Below, piece by piece: positions 11,335-20,219 of a stretch of DNA of 64,000 nucleotides; the first letter of the stretch is position 1, and each line of letters opens with the position of its first letter. The notes beneath the pieces are model-generated. The model had not been told where the DNA came from. It saw only the letters and a program-made list of their open reading frames with translations, and did no database searches. The DNA comes from Sulfurivirga caldicuralii (GTDB taxonomy: Bacteria > Pseudomonadota > Gammaproteobacteria > Thiomicrospirales > Thiomicrospiraceae). The position numbers and the translations under genes are program-made. The stretch is taken from assembly GCF_900141795.1 (NCBI RefSeq), contig NZ_FSRE01000002.1, positions 186,001 to 250,000 on the forward strand, in the 5' to 3' direction.

Positions 11335-12014
11335 TGACCACCGCACAGAAGCGTCTGGAACAGCGTCTTGGACACACGTTCAATCGGCCTGCGTTGCTGC
11401 AGCAGGCGTTGACCCATCGCAGCGCTGCCAGCGAAAACAACGAGCGCCTCGAGTTTCTCGGCGACAGCCTGCTCAACTTCATTATCGGCGAAGCGCTGTT
11501 CAAGGGTTTCGGACGCCTGCCGGAAGGGGATCTGAGCCGTATTCGCGCCCATCTGGTCAAGGGCGATACGCTGGCCGAAATCGCGCGGGAGCTGGATCTG
11601 AGCGATGCGCTCATTCTTGGCGGCGGCGAACTCAAGTCCGGTGGTTATCGGCGGAATTCCATTCTCGCTGATGCGGTGGAAGCGCTCATTGCAGCGGTCT
11701 ATCTGGATGCCGGCATGGATGCCTGCAGGGATCTCGTCCTGCGTCTGTATGACCAGCGCCTGCAGAACCTCGACCCGCGCAAGATGGGCAAGGATCCCAA
11801 GACACGCCTGCAGGAGTGGCTGCAGAAGCGGCGCGAACCGCTGCCGGAGTACGAGGTGGTGAATGTGAGCGGCCCGGCCCACGATCAGACCTTTGATGTG
11901 GTCTGCAAGGTGGCTGGCCAGCCGCCGGTGCAGGCCCGCGCCGGCTCTCGCCGCAAGGCTGAGCAACTGGCCGCTGAAAAGGCGTTGGACCGTCTGGAGG
12001 GGGACAATGACTGA
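11331..12014 (+). CDS. rnc: Ribonuclease III
   Basis: This 227-aa cytoplasmic double-strand-specific RNase processes rRNA precursors and structured mRNAs. The catalytic signature NNERLEFLGDS holds Glu41 and Asp45, with Asp114 and Glu117 in the second acidic cluster. A C-terminal double-stranded RNA-binding domain (~155-225) contains ARAGSRRKAEQLAAEKAL. It lies between lepB and era as in most gammaproteobacteria and overlaps era by 8 nt. Confidence 0.97.
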   Translation: MMTTAQKRLEQRLGHTFNRPALLQQALTHRSAASENNERLEFLGDSLLNFIIGEALFKGFGRLPEGDLSRIRAHLVKGDTLAEIARELDLSDALILGGGELKSGGYRRNSILADAVEALIAAVYLDAGMDACRDLVLRLYDQRLQNLDPRKMGKDPKTRLQEWLQKRREPLPEYEVVNVSGPAHDQTFDVVCKVAGQPPVQARAGSRRKAEQLAAEKALDRLEGDND

Positions 12015-12957
12015 CCATACCGAACCGGCAATCCGGGACCATGAATTGGGCGAGTGTGAAGGGCCCTTCAAGGTCGGCTTCGTCTCCATTATCGGGCGCC
12101 CCAATGTGGGCAAGTCCACCCTGGTCAATGAACTGATCGGGCAGAAGATTACCATTACCGCACCGCGGCCGCAGACCACCCGGCATCGCATTCACGCCAT
12201 CAAGAGTACGCCGTGCCATCAACTGGTTCTGGTGGATACCCCGGGGTTGCACAAGGGTACCGGCAAGTCACTCAACCGCTACATGAACCGCGCCGCCAAG
12301 TCGGCGCTGGTGGACGTGGATGTGATCGTTTTTGTCGTGGAAGCGGGAAAGTGGACGGGCGAGGATGAAGCCGTGGCCCGCCTGTTGCAGGATGTCAAGG
12401 CACCGATCATCGTTGCCATCAACAAGATCGACCGTATCAAGGCCAAATACGACCTGCTGCCCTTTATCGACAAGGTTGCTCAGAAGGTCGCCTTTTCTGC
12501 GGTGGTGCCGGTATCCGCCTATCGGAAAACCAACCTGGACGCGCTGGAACAGGAGATTGTGAAGCACCTGCCCGAACAACCCCCAATCTTCCCGGAAGAT
12601 TATGTGACCGATCGCCCCACAAAATTTCTTGTAGCCGAGATGATCCGCGAAAAGCTGATGCGCTACTTGGGGGACGAGGTGCCCTATGGCACCACGGTTG
12701 AAGTGGAGCGCATGGCGTGGGACGAGGACGAAGGGCGCTGGATCATCCATGCCACCATCATGGTGGAGCGGGAAGGGCAGAAGCGTATCGTTATCGGCGA
12801 AAACGGGCAGCTGATCAAGAAGATCGGCTCTGAGGCGCGTCAGGACATTATCAATCTGCTGGATGCCCGTGTGCATCTGGAGCTGTGGGTGAAGGTGAAG
12901 CGCAACTGGTCGGACGATGACCGCGCGCTGGCCAGCCTGGGGTATAACGAGGTCTGA
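12007..12957 (+). CDS. era: GTPase Era
   Basis: This 316-aa GTPase helps 16S rRNA maturation and 30S assembly. I place the start at 12007 (MTDHTEPAIRDHELGE); the open frame extends upstream into rnc, but that is only overlap. G1 is GRPNVGKST, G3 is DTPGLHKG and G4 is NKID. The C-terminal KH domain carries GQKRIVIGENGQLIKKIG, the RNA-binding GxxG-type segment. The N-terminal extension of about 20 residues before the G domain is slightly longer than in E. coli. Confidence 0.97.
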   Translation: MTDHTEPAIRDHELGECEGPFKVGFVSIIGRPNVGKSTLVNELIGQKITITAPRPQTTRHRIHAIKSTPCHQLVLVDTPGLHKGTGKSLNRYMNRAAKSALVDVDVIVFVVEAGKWTGEDEAVARLLQDVKAPIIVAINKIDRIKAKYDLLPFIDKVAQKVAFSAVVPVSAYRKTNLDALEQEIVKHLPEQPPIFPEDYVTDRPTKFLVAEMIREKLMRYLGDEVPYGTTVEVERMAWDEDEGRWIIHATIMVEREGQKRIVIGENGQLIKKIGSEARQDIINLLDARVHLELWVKVKRNWSDDDRALASLGYNEV

Positions 12958-13670
12958 TGAGTTGGGTTGAGCAGCCGGCCTGGCTGTTGCATCGGCGACC
13001 CTATCGGGAAACCAGCCTGCTTATTGACCTGCTTACACCGGAAGAAGGGCGCATTGCCGCGGTGGTAAAAGGGGTGCGTGGCACTGGGCGTGTCGCTCGG
13101 CAGAAACAGGCCTGGTTGCAGCCGGCGCAGCCGTTGCAGGCGCGCTGGCGTGCCCGTGCCACACAGGGGCTGGTGTCACTCCGTCAATTGGAGCCTCGCG
13201 GTCAGGGCACCTTTCTGCAGGGCGAAGCGCTTCTGTGTCTGCTGTATACCAATGAACTGCTGGTTCGTGTCCTGCCGGAAGGCGCGCCGGTTCCTGAAGT
13301 TTTCAGTGCCTACGAAGCATTGGTGGAGCGGTTGGCCGGTGTGGTGTCTCGGGATGATCTGGCCTGGGCCTTGCGTCGCTTTGAAGGCGTGCTGGTGGCG
13401 GCACTGGGTGTCAACCCCATTTTTGCAACCGATGCGCTGGAACGTCCGCTGGATGCAGCGGCGCGCTATCGCTGGGATCCTGAGCAGGGATGGCTGCTGG
13501 CTGCCGACGGTGTCAGTGGGTGCTGCCTTATGGCTTTTGCCGCTCAGGAGCCGCTTCCGGCGTGCCTGAAGGAATGGAAACGGATGCTGCGCATGCTGCT
13601 CGCGCCCTGGCTGGGAAACCGGCCCTTGCGTGCACAGCAATTGTGGCAGGCGACTAAAACGGAGAAGTGA
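12957..13670 (+). CDS. recO: DNA repair protein RecO
   Basis: This 237-aa recombination mediator loads RecA at gaps in the RecFOR pathway. The N-terminal OB fold begins [34 protein letters not shown], a family signature. The C-terminal helical domain lacks the zinc-binding Cys cluster of Gram-positive RecO, as in E. coli. Its ATG overlaps the era TGA. It is followed 2 nt later by pdxJ. Confidence 0.94.
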   Translation: MSWVEQPAWLLHRRPYRETSLLIDLLTPEEGRIAAVVKGVRGTGRVARQKQAWLQPAQPLQARWRARATQGLVSLRQLEPRGQGTFLQGEALLCLLYTNELLVRVLPEGAPVPEVFSAYEALVERLAGVVSRDDLAWALRRFEGVLVAALGVNPIFATDALERPLDAAARYRWDPEQGWLLAADGVSGCCLMAFAAQEPLPACLKEWKRMLRMLLAPWLGNRPLRAQQLWQATKTEK

Positions 13671-13672
13671 AC

Positions 13673-14416
13673 ATGGAACCGATTTATCTGGGCGTTAATA
13701 TCGATCATGTGGCCACGCTGCGGCAGGCGCGCGGCACCCGCTATCCCGATCCCATCAAGGCGGCCCTGGATGCCGAGCAGGCGGGAGCGGACAGCATTAC
13801 CCTGCATTTGCGCGAGGATCGCCGTCATATTCAGGACCATGATGTGGAGCGTCTTGTCGAACTGCGCCAGACCAAGGTGAATCTGGAAATGGCGGCCACC
13901 GATGAGATGGTGGGTATTGCCTGCCGTCTGCGTCCCGAAGATGTATGTCTCGTTCCCGAGCGTCGGGAAGAGCTGACCACGGAAGGGGGGCTGGATGTGG
14001 CCGGGCAGGTGGAGCGCCTGAAGGATGTGTGCACGCGCCTGGATGAGTCAGGTGTGCGAGTCTCTTTGTTCATTGATGCAGACAAGGCGCAGATCGATGC
14101 AGCCAAAGAGACGGGTGCGCCGGTGATCGAACTGCATACCGGTCATTACGCTGATCTGGGCGAGGTATCGCACTGGGGGCAGCAACAGGAGCTTGAGCGC
14201 ATTCGCGAGGCAGCGGCCTATGCTCACGGACTGGGGTTGCAGGTCAATGCCGGGCATGGGTTGCACTATCACAATGTGCAGCCCGTAGCGCGCATTCCCG
14301 AAATTGTGGAATTGAACATTGGCCATGCCATTGTGGCGCATGCGGTTTTTGTGGGGTTCGCCGAAGCGGTGCGAGAAATGAAGCGCCTCATGGTCGAGGC
14401 ACGCATGATGGGGTGA
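13673..14416 (+). CDS. pdxJ: Pyridoxine 5'-phosphate synthase
   Basis: This 247-aa TIM-barrel enzyme condenses 1-deoxyxylulose 5-phosphate with 3-amino-2-oxopropyl phosphate to make pyridoxine 5'-phosphate. I choose ATG 13673 because GGAG at 13661-13664 is 8 nt upstream; an in-frame GTG at 13667 would be too close. Conserved segments are [32 protein letters not shown] and [11 protein letters not shown]. It ends the lepA operon, its usual place after recO. Confidence 0.96.
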   Translation: MEPIYLGVNIDHVATLRQARGTRYPDPIKAALDAEQAGADSITLHLREDRRHIQDHDVERLVELRQTKVNLEMAATDEMVGIACRLRPEDVCLVPERREELTTEGGLDVAGQVERLKDVCTRLDESGVRVSLFIDADKAQIDAAKETGAPVIELHTGHYADLGEVSHWGQQQELERIREAAAYAHGLGLQVNAGHGLHYHNVQPVARIPEIVELNIGHAIVAHAVFVGFAEAVREMKRLMVEARMMG

Positions 14417-14532
14417 GTGATTTTTCGGGCGGCTTGTGGGTGCTTCTTTTTAATCAGTAGTAGGGGTATTGGCGTTCAGACGGGTTTGGGAGCGCACTAT
14501 CACGTCTCTGCTCTTCTTTCCCAAACGCTTTA

Positions 14533-15897
14533 TCAGGCTTCAGGGCAATTGCCATTTTCAACAGAAATGGCATTGGGCCCTTTCTGTTTAGCATTGCGCA
14601 ACTGCTGTTCCACTTTTTCCAGCAGGGTTACATGATGATCTTCTCGGGATGGCACATGGCAGACAATGCCAATGCTTACGCATACATGCCCTGTTTCGAT
14701 GGCGTCATGATGAAAGTTAAGCGCATTGATCTCTTCCTGGATGCGTTTTGCAAGCAGAGCACCGTTTTCTGCGGTTGTGTCCGGCAGAATGCTGACAAAC
14801 TGATCTCCACCGTAACGAGCATTCAGGTCTGTGGTTCGACGGATGTGTTTTTGGAGAATCAGGGCAATTTCCTTGAGGATCTGATCGGCCTTTTGGTAGC
14901 CCAATAATAAGTTCCAACTGTGAAATTGATCAATATCAAAAAGGATAAGGGTTAAAGGCGTTTGTTTACGAATGGCGCGACCCCACTCCCGTATCAGGGT
15001 TTCCGTAAATAAGTTGATGTTTCCCAGTTGCGTAAGCCCATCAATGTGGGTCATCTGCTTGATCATGCTGTCTTTTATTTTGAGTAGGTGATCAAGCTTT
15101 TTGATTCTGTTCTCCAGTTTTTTCTCGGCCGTGATTTCATTTTCGACCGAGACAAACCCACGCCGGCCATCGATCAGGCGGAAGGGTTCAATCAGCATAT
15201 CAACCCAGTAGGCTTCACCATGTTTGGTATAGTTCAAAATCTGGGTTTTGAGCGGCTCGCATTGCTGCAGATGCTCATGGATTTTTCGAACGGTTTCCGG
15301 ATCTGTCTCAGGCCCTTGTAATAGATTGCCCGGTTTTTTGCCTTTTATTTCGCCCAGGGTATAGCCTGTTCTGTATTCGAAGGCCGGATTGATCCATTCT
15401 GTTTTTTCCTGCTCATCCGTCACAATAATCAGGTTGCGAACTCTTGCGAGCAGGCGCTCGTAGAAACTGGTCTTTTGGGTCAGGTCCTTTAAATTGGTGC
15501 GATCTTCAATTTCGATTAGATACCAATTTCCAGTAAAAAAAATCAGAGGTGAAATGGAATAGTGGAACAGTCTGTTGTCAACAAGGATTTCCCGGGTGAC
15601 GGGGACGGTTTTATTATTGATATTTTCTAGAATGGCAGCGCCAAGCTTGGGGGGGAGAAGAGAACTGATGAAGGTGGGCGGGGAGGTTTTTTTGGATTTG
15701 TCGATCAGATCCGCTACGGCTTCATTATGGTGGCGAACCTGTCCATTGTGATCCAGGATGAGAAGGGGTTTATGAATGCTGTCAAAAACCGATCTGACCC
15801 ATCCATAACGTTTTTCCGTACGTATTAAACGGATTGAAGCAATAACAAAAAGGAGAAGTGCCAACCCCAGTGCGATCCAGGCGTCAACCGTGAGCAT
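14533..15897 (-). CDS. Membrane-anchored double-PAS GGDEF protein with degenerate GGDQF motif
   Basis: This 454-aa protein has an N-terminal transmembrane helix (residues ~5-27), two PAS-like sensor domains (about 35-130 and 145-265), and a C-terminal GGDEF domain (about 285-445). The signature reads GGDQF (363-367), so the second acidic residue is Gln. The metal-site region reads DIDQFHSWN, with the usual Lys and Asp missing. The inhibitory I-site RTTD (354-357) is intact, five residues before GGDQF. It could be a weak cyclase or a c-di-GMP receptor. Its base composition is visibly more AT-rich than its neighbours, which may mean recent acquisition. It is a single gene on the minus strand. 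Confidence 0.88.
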   Translation of the reverse strand: MLTVDAWIALGLALLLFVIASIRLIRTEKRYGWVRSVFDSIHKPLLILDHNGQVRHHNEAVADLIDKSKKTSPPTFISSLLPPKLGAAILENINNKTVPVTREILVDNRLFHYSISPLIFFTGNWYLIEIEDRTNLKDLTQKTSFYERLLARVRNLIIVTDEQEKTEWINPAFEYRTGYTLGEIKGKKPGNLLQGPETDPETVRKIHEHLQQCEPLKTQILNYTKHGEAYWVDMLIEPFRLIDGRRGFVSVENEITAEKKLENRIKKLDHLLKIKDSMIKQMTHIDGLTQLGNINLFTETLIREWGRAIRKQTPLTLILFDIDQFHSWNLLLGYQKADQILKEIALILQKHIRRTTDLNARYGGDQFVSILPDTTAENGALLAKRIQEEINALNFHHDAIETGHVCVSIGIVCHVPSREDHHVTLLEKVEQQLRNAKQKGPNAISVENGNCPEA

Positions 15898-15937
15898 CGA
15901 AGTGTTTCCCTTGTCGATTTATGACGACAATCATACA

Positions 15938-15965
15938 AAAAAAAGCGCCGGATGGCGCTTTTTTA
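15938..15965 (-). terminator. Bidirectional-looking terminator after the FKBP gene
   Basis: AAGCGCC-GGAT-GGCGCTT is flanked by an A-run on the left and a T-run on the right. It sits about 20 nt after the stop codon of the minus-strand FKBP gene. Confidence 0.85.
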
Positions 15966-15986
15966 TCGTGGGCATGTCAAGCCGGA

Positions 15987-16466
15987 TTAATGCTCTACGC
16001 CCCCGGTACCATGGGCATGGCCATCGGCCAGCTCGTCTTCGGTGGCATCGCGGACACCCTTGATTTCCACTTCGAAGGTCAGGTCCTGGCCTGCCAGTGG
16101 GTGGTTGCCATCAACGGTGATGGTATCGCCTTCCACCTTGGTCACTTCTACAGAGTGCACACCCTGCTCGGACTGAGCTTCAAAGCGCATGCCCACTTCG
16201 ATATTGTCAACGCCCTGGAACAGTTGGCGAGGCACTTCCTGTACCAGCTGTTCGACGCGTTCGCCGTAGGCTTCTGCAGCCGGCACTGTCACGGTGAGTT
16301 TTTCACCCACTTCCTTGCCTTCCAGTGCCTTTTCCAGGCCGGGAATGATCTGGCCGTGGCCATGCAGGTAGGCCAGTGGCTGCCCATTGGAGGCGTCCAT
16401 TACATTGCCGTCCTTGTCTTTCAATACGTATTCGATGGAGACAACCTTGTCTTTTGCTACTTTCAT
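15987..16466 (-). CDS. FKBP-type peptidyl-prolyl isomerase (SlyD-like)
   Basis: This 159-aa cytoplasmic protein combines an FKBP domain with an inserted chaperone flap, as in SlyD. The start MKVAKDKVVSIEYVLKDKDG has AAGGA upstream. The segments GHGQIIPGLEKALEGKEVGEK and GNHPLAGQDLTFEVEI are typical of SlyD and FkpB-type enzymes. The C-terminus GHAHGTGGVEH is only modestly His-rich, so the long metal-binding tail of E. coli SlyD is reduced. It diverges from the hemJ operon. Confidence 0.92.
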   Translation of the reverse strand: MKVAKDKVVSIEYVLKDKDGNVMDASNGQPLAYLHGHGQIIPGLEKALEGKEVGEKLTVTVPAAEAYGERVEQLVQEVPRQLFQGVDNIEVGMRFEAQSEQGVHSVEVTKVEGDTITVDGNHPLAGQDLTFEVEIKGVRDATEDELADGHAHGTGGVEH

Positions 16467-16579
16467 GCGTTTTCCTTTTTGTGAACATTGGCGCATCGTG
16501 CACCGGTCTATCGCGGCGGCGACGAGCGCCACATCTTGTTATGATAACTTTATTTGTAAGGTCCTCAGGGGGAAATTCA

Positions 16580-16996
16580 ATGCTTTGGGTCAAAATGCTG
16601 CATATTCTTTTTGTGATGAGCTGGATGGCGGGCATCTTCTACCTGCCGCGCATCTTCGTGCACTTTGTCGAAGGGCAACAGGCGGGCGAGGATGTACGTC
16701 GTCTGCTCATCATGGCTGAGAAACTCTACAAGTTCATGACCATCATGATGGTCATCTCGGTTGTGACAGGGTTATGGCTCTGGCTCGGATTCGGTTTCAG
16801 TGGCGGCTGGCTGCACGCCAAACTGACGCTGGTCGTGTTGTTGCTGGCCTATCACTTCTGGGCCGCAGCGCGTGTCAAGCAGATGAAAACCACCGGGCAC
16901 CTCGATCACAGCGGCGTTTTCTATCGCTGGATGAATGAGATCCCGCTGCTGCTGCTCATAGGCATTCTCATCATGGTGGTGGTCAAGCCCTTCTGA
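16580..16996 (+). CDS. hemJ: HemJ-type protoporphyrinogen IX oxidase
   Basis: This 138-aa inner-membrane protein has four hydrophobic segments and belongs to the HemJ/UPF0093 (CopD-like) family, which oxidises protoporphyrinogen IX in haem synthesis. The start at 16580 follows AGGGGGA. The N-terminal motif KMLHILFVMSWMAGIFYLPRIFVHF and the later WLHAKL segment carry the conserved His, Arg and Lys. It opens the operon hemJ/Asp-box/rimO/acyP/thpR, each joined by a short overlap. Confidence 0.88.
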   Translation: MLWVKMLHILFVMSWMAGIFYLPRIFVHFVEGQQAGEDVRRLLIMAEKLYKFMTIMMVISVVTGLWLWLGFGFSGGWLHAKLTLVVLLLAYHFWAAARVKQMKTTGHLDHSGVFYRWMNEIPLLLLIGILIMVVVKPF

Positions 16997-18036
16997 TGCG
17001 ACCGGTTGACGTCGCGCTGAACTTTTCTCAGGCGCCGCAAACATCAGCGCCGCTGCTGCTGCATCCGGCGGTGCAGTGGGAGGCTGCGCTGCCGCTGGGA
17101 CCGTTCGCCACCCATGCCGGATCCATCTGGGCGATTGAAAGTGGACAGGTACACCACTGGGATGGCAAGCAGTGGCAGCACTGGCCACTGGCGCTGCAGG
17201 ATGTCCGTCCTGCCACCGATGCAGCTTTGGCAGTCCTGCCGGATGGGAAGCTGCTCTATGCCTTCATGGATCAGGCTCAGAGCCATTTTCGCTGGCTGAA
17301 GCACCTGGGGCGTGCCAGCCGAAATACCCGTTCGCCCATTTATCTTGTCCGCAGCGAGGATGAAGGCAAAAGCTGGTCGGCCCCACAACTGATACAGGAC
17401 GGTTACAGCGGCTCGGTACGCAGCATGGTTGTGCTCGAAAGTGGCCGCGTCGTGCTCAGCAGTCAGTATTTGCTGCCGCAGCAAGGGCGCTATGTCAGTC
17501 TGACCTATTACAGCGATGATGGTGGACACCACTGGCAAGCCAGTAATTGGCTCGATGCCGGGGGGCGCGGTCATCACGATGGTGCCATCGAAGGCTACCT
17601 GCTGCCACTGAAGGATGGCCGGCTGTGGTATCTGTTGCGCACCAACTGGGATCGCTTCTGGAATGCTTATTCCCAGGACGCAGGGGCGACCTGGACCCAT
17701 ACGAAAATTGGCCTGCCGGCCAGTTCCAGCCCGGGCGCACTGCTGCGTCTGCAAGATGGGCGCATTGTCTTGGCGTACAATCCGGTGGGCGACAATCCGC
17801 CGCGACGGGCGGGCGCGTTTTCACAACGCGCGGCCAGCTGGTATCGCGCCGAACTGTGCTTGCGCATCAGTGCGGATGAGGGTACTAGCTGGAGTGCGCC
17901 CGTGACAGTTGCACGCTGTGACGACGCATGGTTGAGCTATCCCCACTTGGTAGAACCGGAAAAGGGACGTATCTGGCTGACCACCATGCACAGTGGTCTG
18001 CGTTTGAACATGAAGGTAGAGGACATGTTTGCATGA
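16996..18036 (+). CDS. Sialidase-fold (Asp-box/BNR) protein
   Basis: This 346-aa protein is predicted to form a six-bladed beta-propeller. Four Asp-box (SxDxGxxW) repeats are visible: SEDEGKSW (~120), SDDGGHHW (~175), SQDAGATW (~225) and SADEGTSW (~295). Similar proteins are annotated as exo-sialidases or BNR-repeat glycosidases. No signal peptide is seen, which is odd for a glycosidase acting on external glycans. I cannot identify the catalytic Arg triad or Tyr/Glu pair with confidence. It lies inside a housekeeping operon between hemJ and rimO and overlaps both by 1-4 nt. Confidence 0.82.
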   Translation: MRPVDVALNFSQAPQTSAPLLLHPAVQWEAALPLGPFATHAGSIWAIESGQVHHWDGKQWQHWPLALQDVRPATDAALAVLPDGKLLYAFMDQAQSHFRWLKHLGRASRNTRSPIYLVRSEDEGKSWSAPQLIQDGYSGSVRSMVVLESGRVVLSSQYLLPQQGRYVSLTYYSDDGGHHWQASNWLDAGGRGHHDGAIEGYLLPLKDGRLWYLLRTNWDRFWNAYSQDAGATWTHTKIGLPASSSPGALLRLQDGRIVLAYNPVGDNPPRRAGAFSQRAASWYRAELCLRISADEGTSWSAPVTVARCDDAWLSYPHLVEPEKGRIWLTTMHSGLRLNMKVEDMFA

Positions 18037-19355
18037 GTGCACAAAACCCGACCGTGGGCATCATTTCTCTGGGCTGTCCAAAGGCCACGGTGGACTCGGA
18101 ACGGATCCTGACCCAGCTTAGGGCCGAGGGCTACACCTTGACCGACAGCTATGACGACGCCGATGTGGTGATCGTCAACACCTGTGGCTTTATCGATTCG
18201 GCCGTGGAGGAGTCGCTGGAAGCCATTGGCGAAGCGCTGGATGAAAACGGCCGCGTCATTGTCACCGGCTGCCTCGGCGCCAAGCCGGAGCAGATCGAGG
18301 CGGTGCACCCGCAGGTGCTCGCCATTACTGGCCCTGCCGCCTATGAAGAGGTGGTGCAGCAGGTCCACGACGTCACCCCGCCACCACCCCATGACCCGTT
18401 CGTGGATCTGGTGCCGCCACAGGGGCTCAAGCTTACGCCCAAGCACTATGCCTATGTAAAGATTTCCGAAGGGTGCAACCACCGCTGCACCTTCTGCATC
18501 ATTCCCTCCATGCGAGGCGACCTGGTCAGCCGTCCGGCGCCCGAGATTCTTGATGAAGCGCAGAAACTGGTGGATGCGGGCGTGAAGGAACTGCTGGTGG
18601 TCAGTCAGGACACGGCGGCCTATGGCGTGGATATCAGGCACCGCACCGACTTCTGGCAGGGGCGCCCGGTCAAGAGCAACATGACCGGTCTGGTCGAGCA
18701 GATGGGGCGCCTGGGTGCATGGGTGCGGCTGCACTATGTTTATCCCTACCCAAATGTGGAAGAGGTGATTCCGCTGATGCGCGACGGGCTGGTACTGCCC
18801 TATCTGGATATGCCGCTGCAGCATGCGCATCCGCGCGTGCTCAAGGCCATGCGCCGGCCGGGCAATATCGAGCGCCAGCTTGAACGCATTGAGAAGTGGC
18901 GCAGCGAAGTGCCGGATCTGACCATGCGCTCCACCTTTATCGTCGGCTTCCCTGGCGAAACCGATGAAGAGTTCGAAGCGCTGCTGGACTTTATCCGCGA
19001 AGCGCGTCTGGATCGTGTGGGCTGCTTCCAGTATTCGCCCGTCGAGGGGGCGGTGGCCAATACGCTGGCGCCCCAGGTGCCGGACGAGGTGAAGCAGGAA
19101 CGCTGGGAGGCCTTTATGGAAACCCAGCAGGTGATCAGTGCGGAAAAGATGCAGGCAAAGATCGGGCGTACGCTGGATGTGATCATTGATGAAGTGGACG
19201 AGGAGGGCGCCATTGGCCGCACTAAGGGCGATGCGCCTGAAATCGACGGCGTCGTGCTCATCGGCAATGGTCAGACATTGCAGCCAGGCGAGATCGTACC
19301 GGTCGAGATCGAAGCGGCCGACGCCTATGATTTGTGGGGCAGGGTGAAGCACTGA
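18033..19355 (+). CDS. rimO: Ribosomal protein S12 methylthiotransferase RimO
   Basis: This 440-aa radical-SAM enzyme methylthiolates Asp89 of ribosomal protein S12. The start [23 protein letters not shown] overlaps the previous stop. The N-terminal UPF0004 domain has Cys15, Cys51 and Cys80 for the auxiliary cluster. The radical-SAM motif is Cys148-x3-Cys152-x2-Cys155 (CNHRCTFC). A C-terminal TRAM domain ends [19 protein letters not shown] after the cluster is RimO-like. Confidence 0.96.
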   Translation: MSAQNPTVGIISLGCPKATVDSERILTQLRAEGYTLTDSYDDADVVIVNTCGFIDSAVEESLEAIGEALDENGRVIVTGCLGAKPEQIEAVHPQVLAITGPAAYEEVVQQVHDVTPPPPHDPFVDLVPPQGLKLTPKHYAYVKISEGCNHRCTFCIIPSMRGDLVSRPAPEILDEAQKLVDAGVKELLVVSQDTAAYGVDIRHRTDFWQGRPVKSNMTGLVEQMGRLGAWVRLHYVYPYPNVEEVIPLMRDGLVLPYLDMPLQHAHPRVLKAMRRPGNIERQLERIEKWRSEVPDLTMRSTFIVGFPGETDEEFEALLDFIREARLDRVGCFQYSPVEGAVANTLAPQVPDEVKQERWEAFMETQQVISAEKMQAKIGRTLDVIIDEVDEEGAIGRTKGDAPEIDGVVLIGNGQTLQPGEIVPVEIEAADAYDLWGRVKH

Positions 19356-19627
19356 TGGAACGCCTGCACGCACTGGTTTCGGGACGGGTACAGGGCGTGT
19401 GGTTTCGCGCCTACACCCAGCGCAAGGCGCGCGAACTGGGGCTGACCGGGTGGGTGCGCAACCTGCCCGATGGCCGCGTGGAAGTGGTGGCGGAGGGCCC
19501 GCGACCTCAGCTGGAGGCGCTGGCGCAGTGGTTGTGGCAGGGCTCGCCGCTGAGCAAGGTAACGGATGTGAGCCTCTCATGGCTTCCCGCCACGGGTGAA
19601 TTTTTACGCTTTGAGGTGGTCGGATGA
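19355..19627 (+). CDS. Acylphosphatase
   Basis: This 90-aa cytoplasmic protein hydrolyses carboxyl-phosphate bonds. The signature GRVQGVWFRAYT provides the phosphate loop and catalytic Arg18, and GWVRNLPDGRVEV provides Asn36. The length is typical (about 90 aa). It shares one base with the rimO stop and overlaps thpR by 4 nt. Confidence 0.94.
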   Translation: MERLHALVSGRVQGVWFRAYTQRKARELGLTGWVRNLPDGRVEVVAEGPRPQLEALAQWLWQGSPLSKVTDVSLSWLPATGEFLRFEVVG

Positions 19628-20193
19628 GGCTGTTTGTCGCGGTGCCGGTCGAAGATGCACTGGCTGCTTCGCTGCAGCAGGCTTGCCAAGCGCTCAAAAA
19701 GAACGGTTTGTCGGCGGTGCGATGGTTGCCGCGGGAAAACTGGCATCTCACCGCGTTTTTCCTTGGAGACGGTTTCAGTCGTGAGCAGGCGCAGGTGATT
19801 GCCGACCGCCTGGCCAAGGGGCTGCCCGAGCTGAGCGCCTTTGAAGCACCACTGGAAACGATCGACTGGTTCCCCGCCGCCGAGCGGCCAGCCGTGCTCG
19901 CTGGCCTGTTCGGGCGCAATCTGATGCTACAGGCGCTGCATGACGAAGTGTATCAGGCATTAAAGGAGCTGGATGGCGTCAAAAAGCCTAAAAACCGCTT
20001 TGCGCCGCATATTTCACTGGCGCGGCCGAACGCGAAAAAAATCGATCTTGAAAAAGTCGGGGACCCCCCTCTGCCGATGACGCTGGAGGATGCCTGGCTG
20101 TCGGTGGATCACGTGGAGCTGTGGCGCTCGGTGCACGGCCCGGACGGGGTCCACTATGAATGCCTTGGGCGAGGTGATCTGGCGCCAGGCTGA
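19624..20193 (+). CDS. thpR: RNA 2',3'-cyclic phosphodiesterase (ThpR/2'-5' RNA ligase family) with an in-frame repeat
   Basis: This 189-aa 2H-phosphoesterase opens 2',3'-cyclic phosphates on RNA. The two catalytic motifs are His41-Leu-Thr-Ala (NWHLTAFF) and His129-Ile-Ser-Leu (RFAPHISLAR). Between the second motif and the last strands, residues 143-149 read EKVGDPP. These are encoded by a dispersed GC repeat that occurs four more times outside conserved coding sequence. The repeat is in frame and falls in what is normally a variable linker, so the enzyme is probably intact. It is the last gene of the hemJ operon. Confidence 0.92.
   Translation: MRLFVAVPVEDALAASLQQACQALKKNGLSAVRWLPRENWHLTAFFLGDGFSREQAQVIADRLAKGLPELSAFEAPLETIDWFPAAERPAVLAGLFGRNLMLQALHDEVYQALKELDGVKKPKNRFAPHISLARPNAKKIDLEKVGDPPLPMTLEDAWLSVDHVELWRSVHGPDGVHYECLGRGDLAPG
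20049..20071 (+). repeat. Short GC repeat family, copy 2 (inside thpR)
   Basis: TGAAAAAGTCGGGGACCCCCCT within the thpR reading frame, translated as EKVGDPP. It is identical over 18 nt to the intergenic copies. Confidence 0.88.
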
Positions 20194-20219
20194 TCGCCTG
20201 AGCGCGGTCAGGTGATCAG
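20190..20219. terminator. 12-bp hairpin spanning both convergent stop codons
   Basis: CTGATCGCCTGA (20190-20201) pairs with TCAGGTGATCAG (20208-20219), with one G-T pair and a GCGCGG loop. The thpR stop (20191-20193) is in the left arm and the patatin stop (20208-20210) is in the right arm. No T-run follows on either strand. It may act as a compact convergent terminator or 3'-end stabiliser. Confidence 0.5.

Noticed and set aside
15300-15350. LOV-like motif in the second PAS domain of the GGDEF protein
   Set aside because: The segment KGKKPGNLLQGPETD resembles the LOV motif, but the flavin-adduct Cys is replaced by Pro, so a blue-light sensor is not supported.
17937-19919. A 660-codon open frame on the minus strand opposite rimO, acyP and thpR
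   Set aside because: It is a shadow of the GC-rich plus-strand genes, which have clear motifs and overlaps. Its translation has no recognisable domain and is rich in His, Arg and Gln, as expected from antisense reading.
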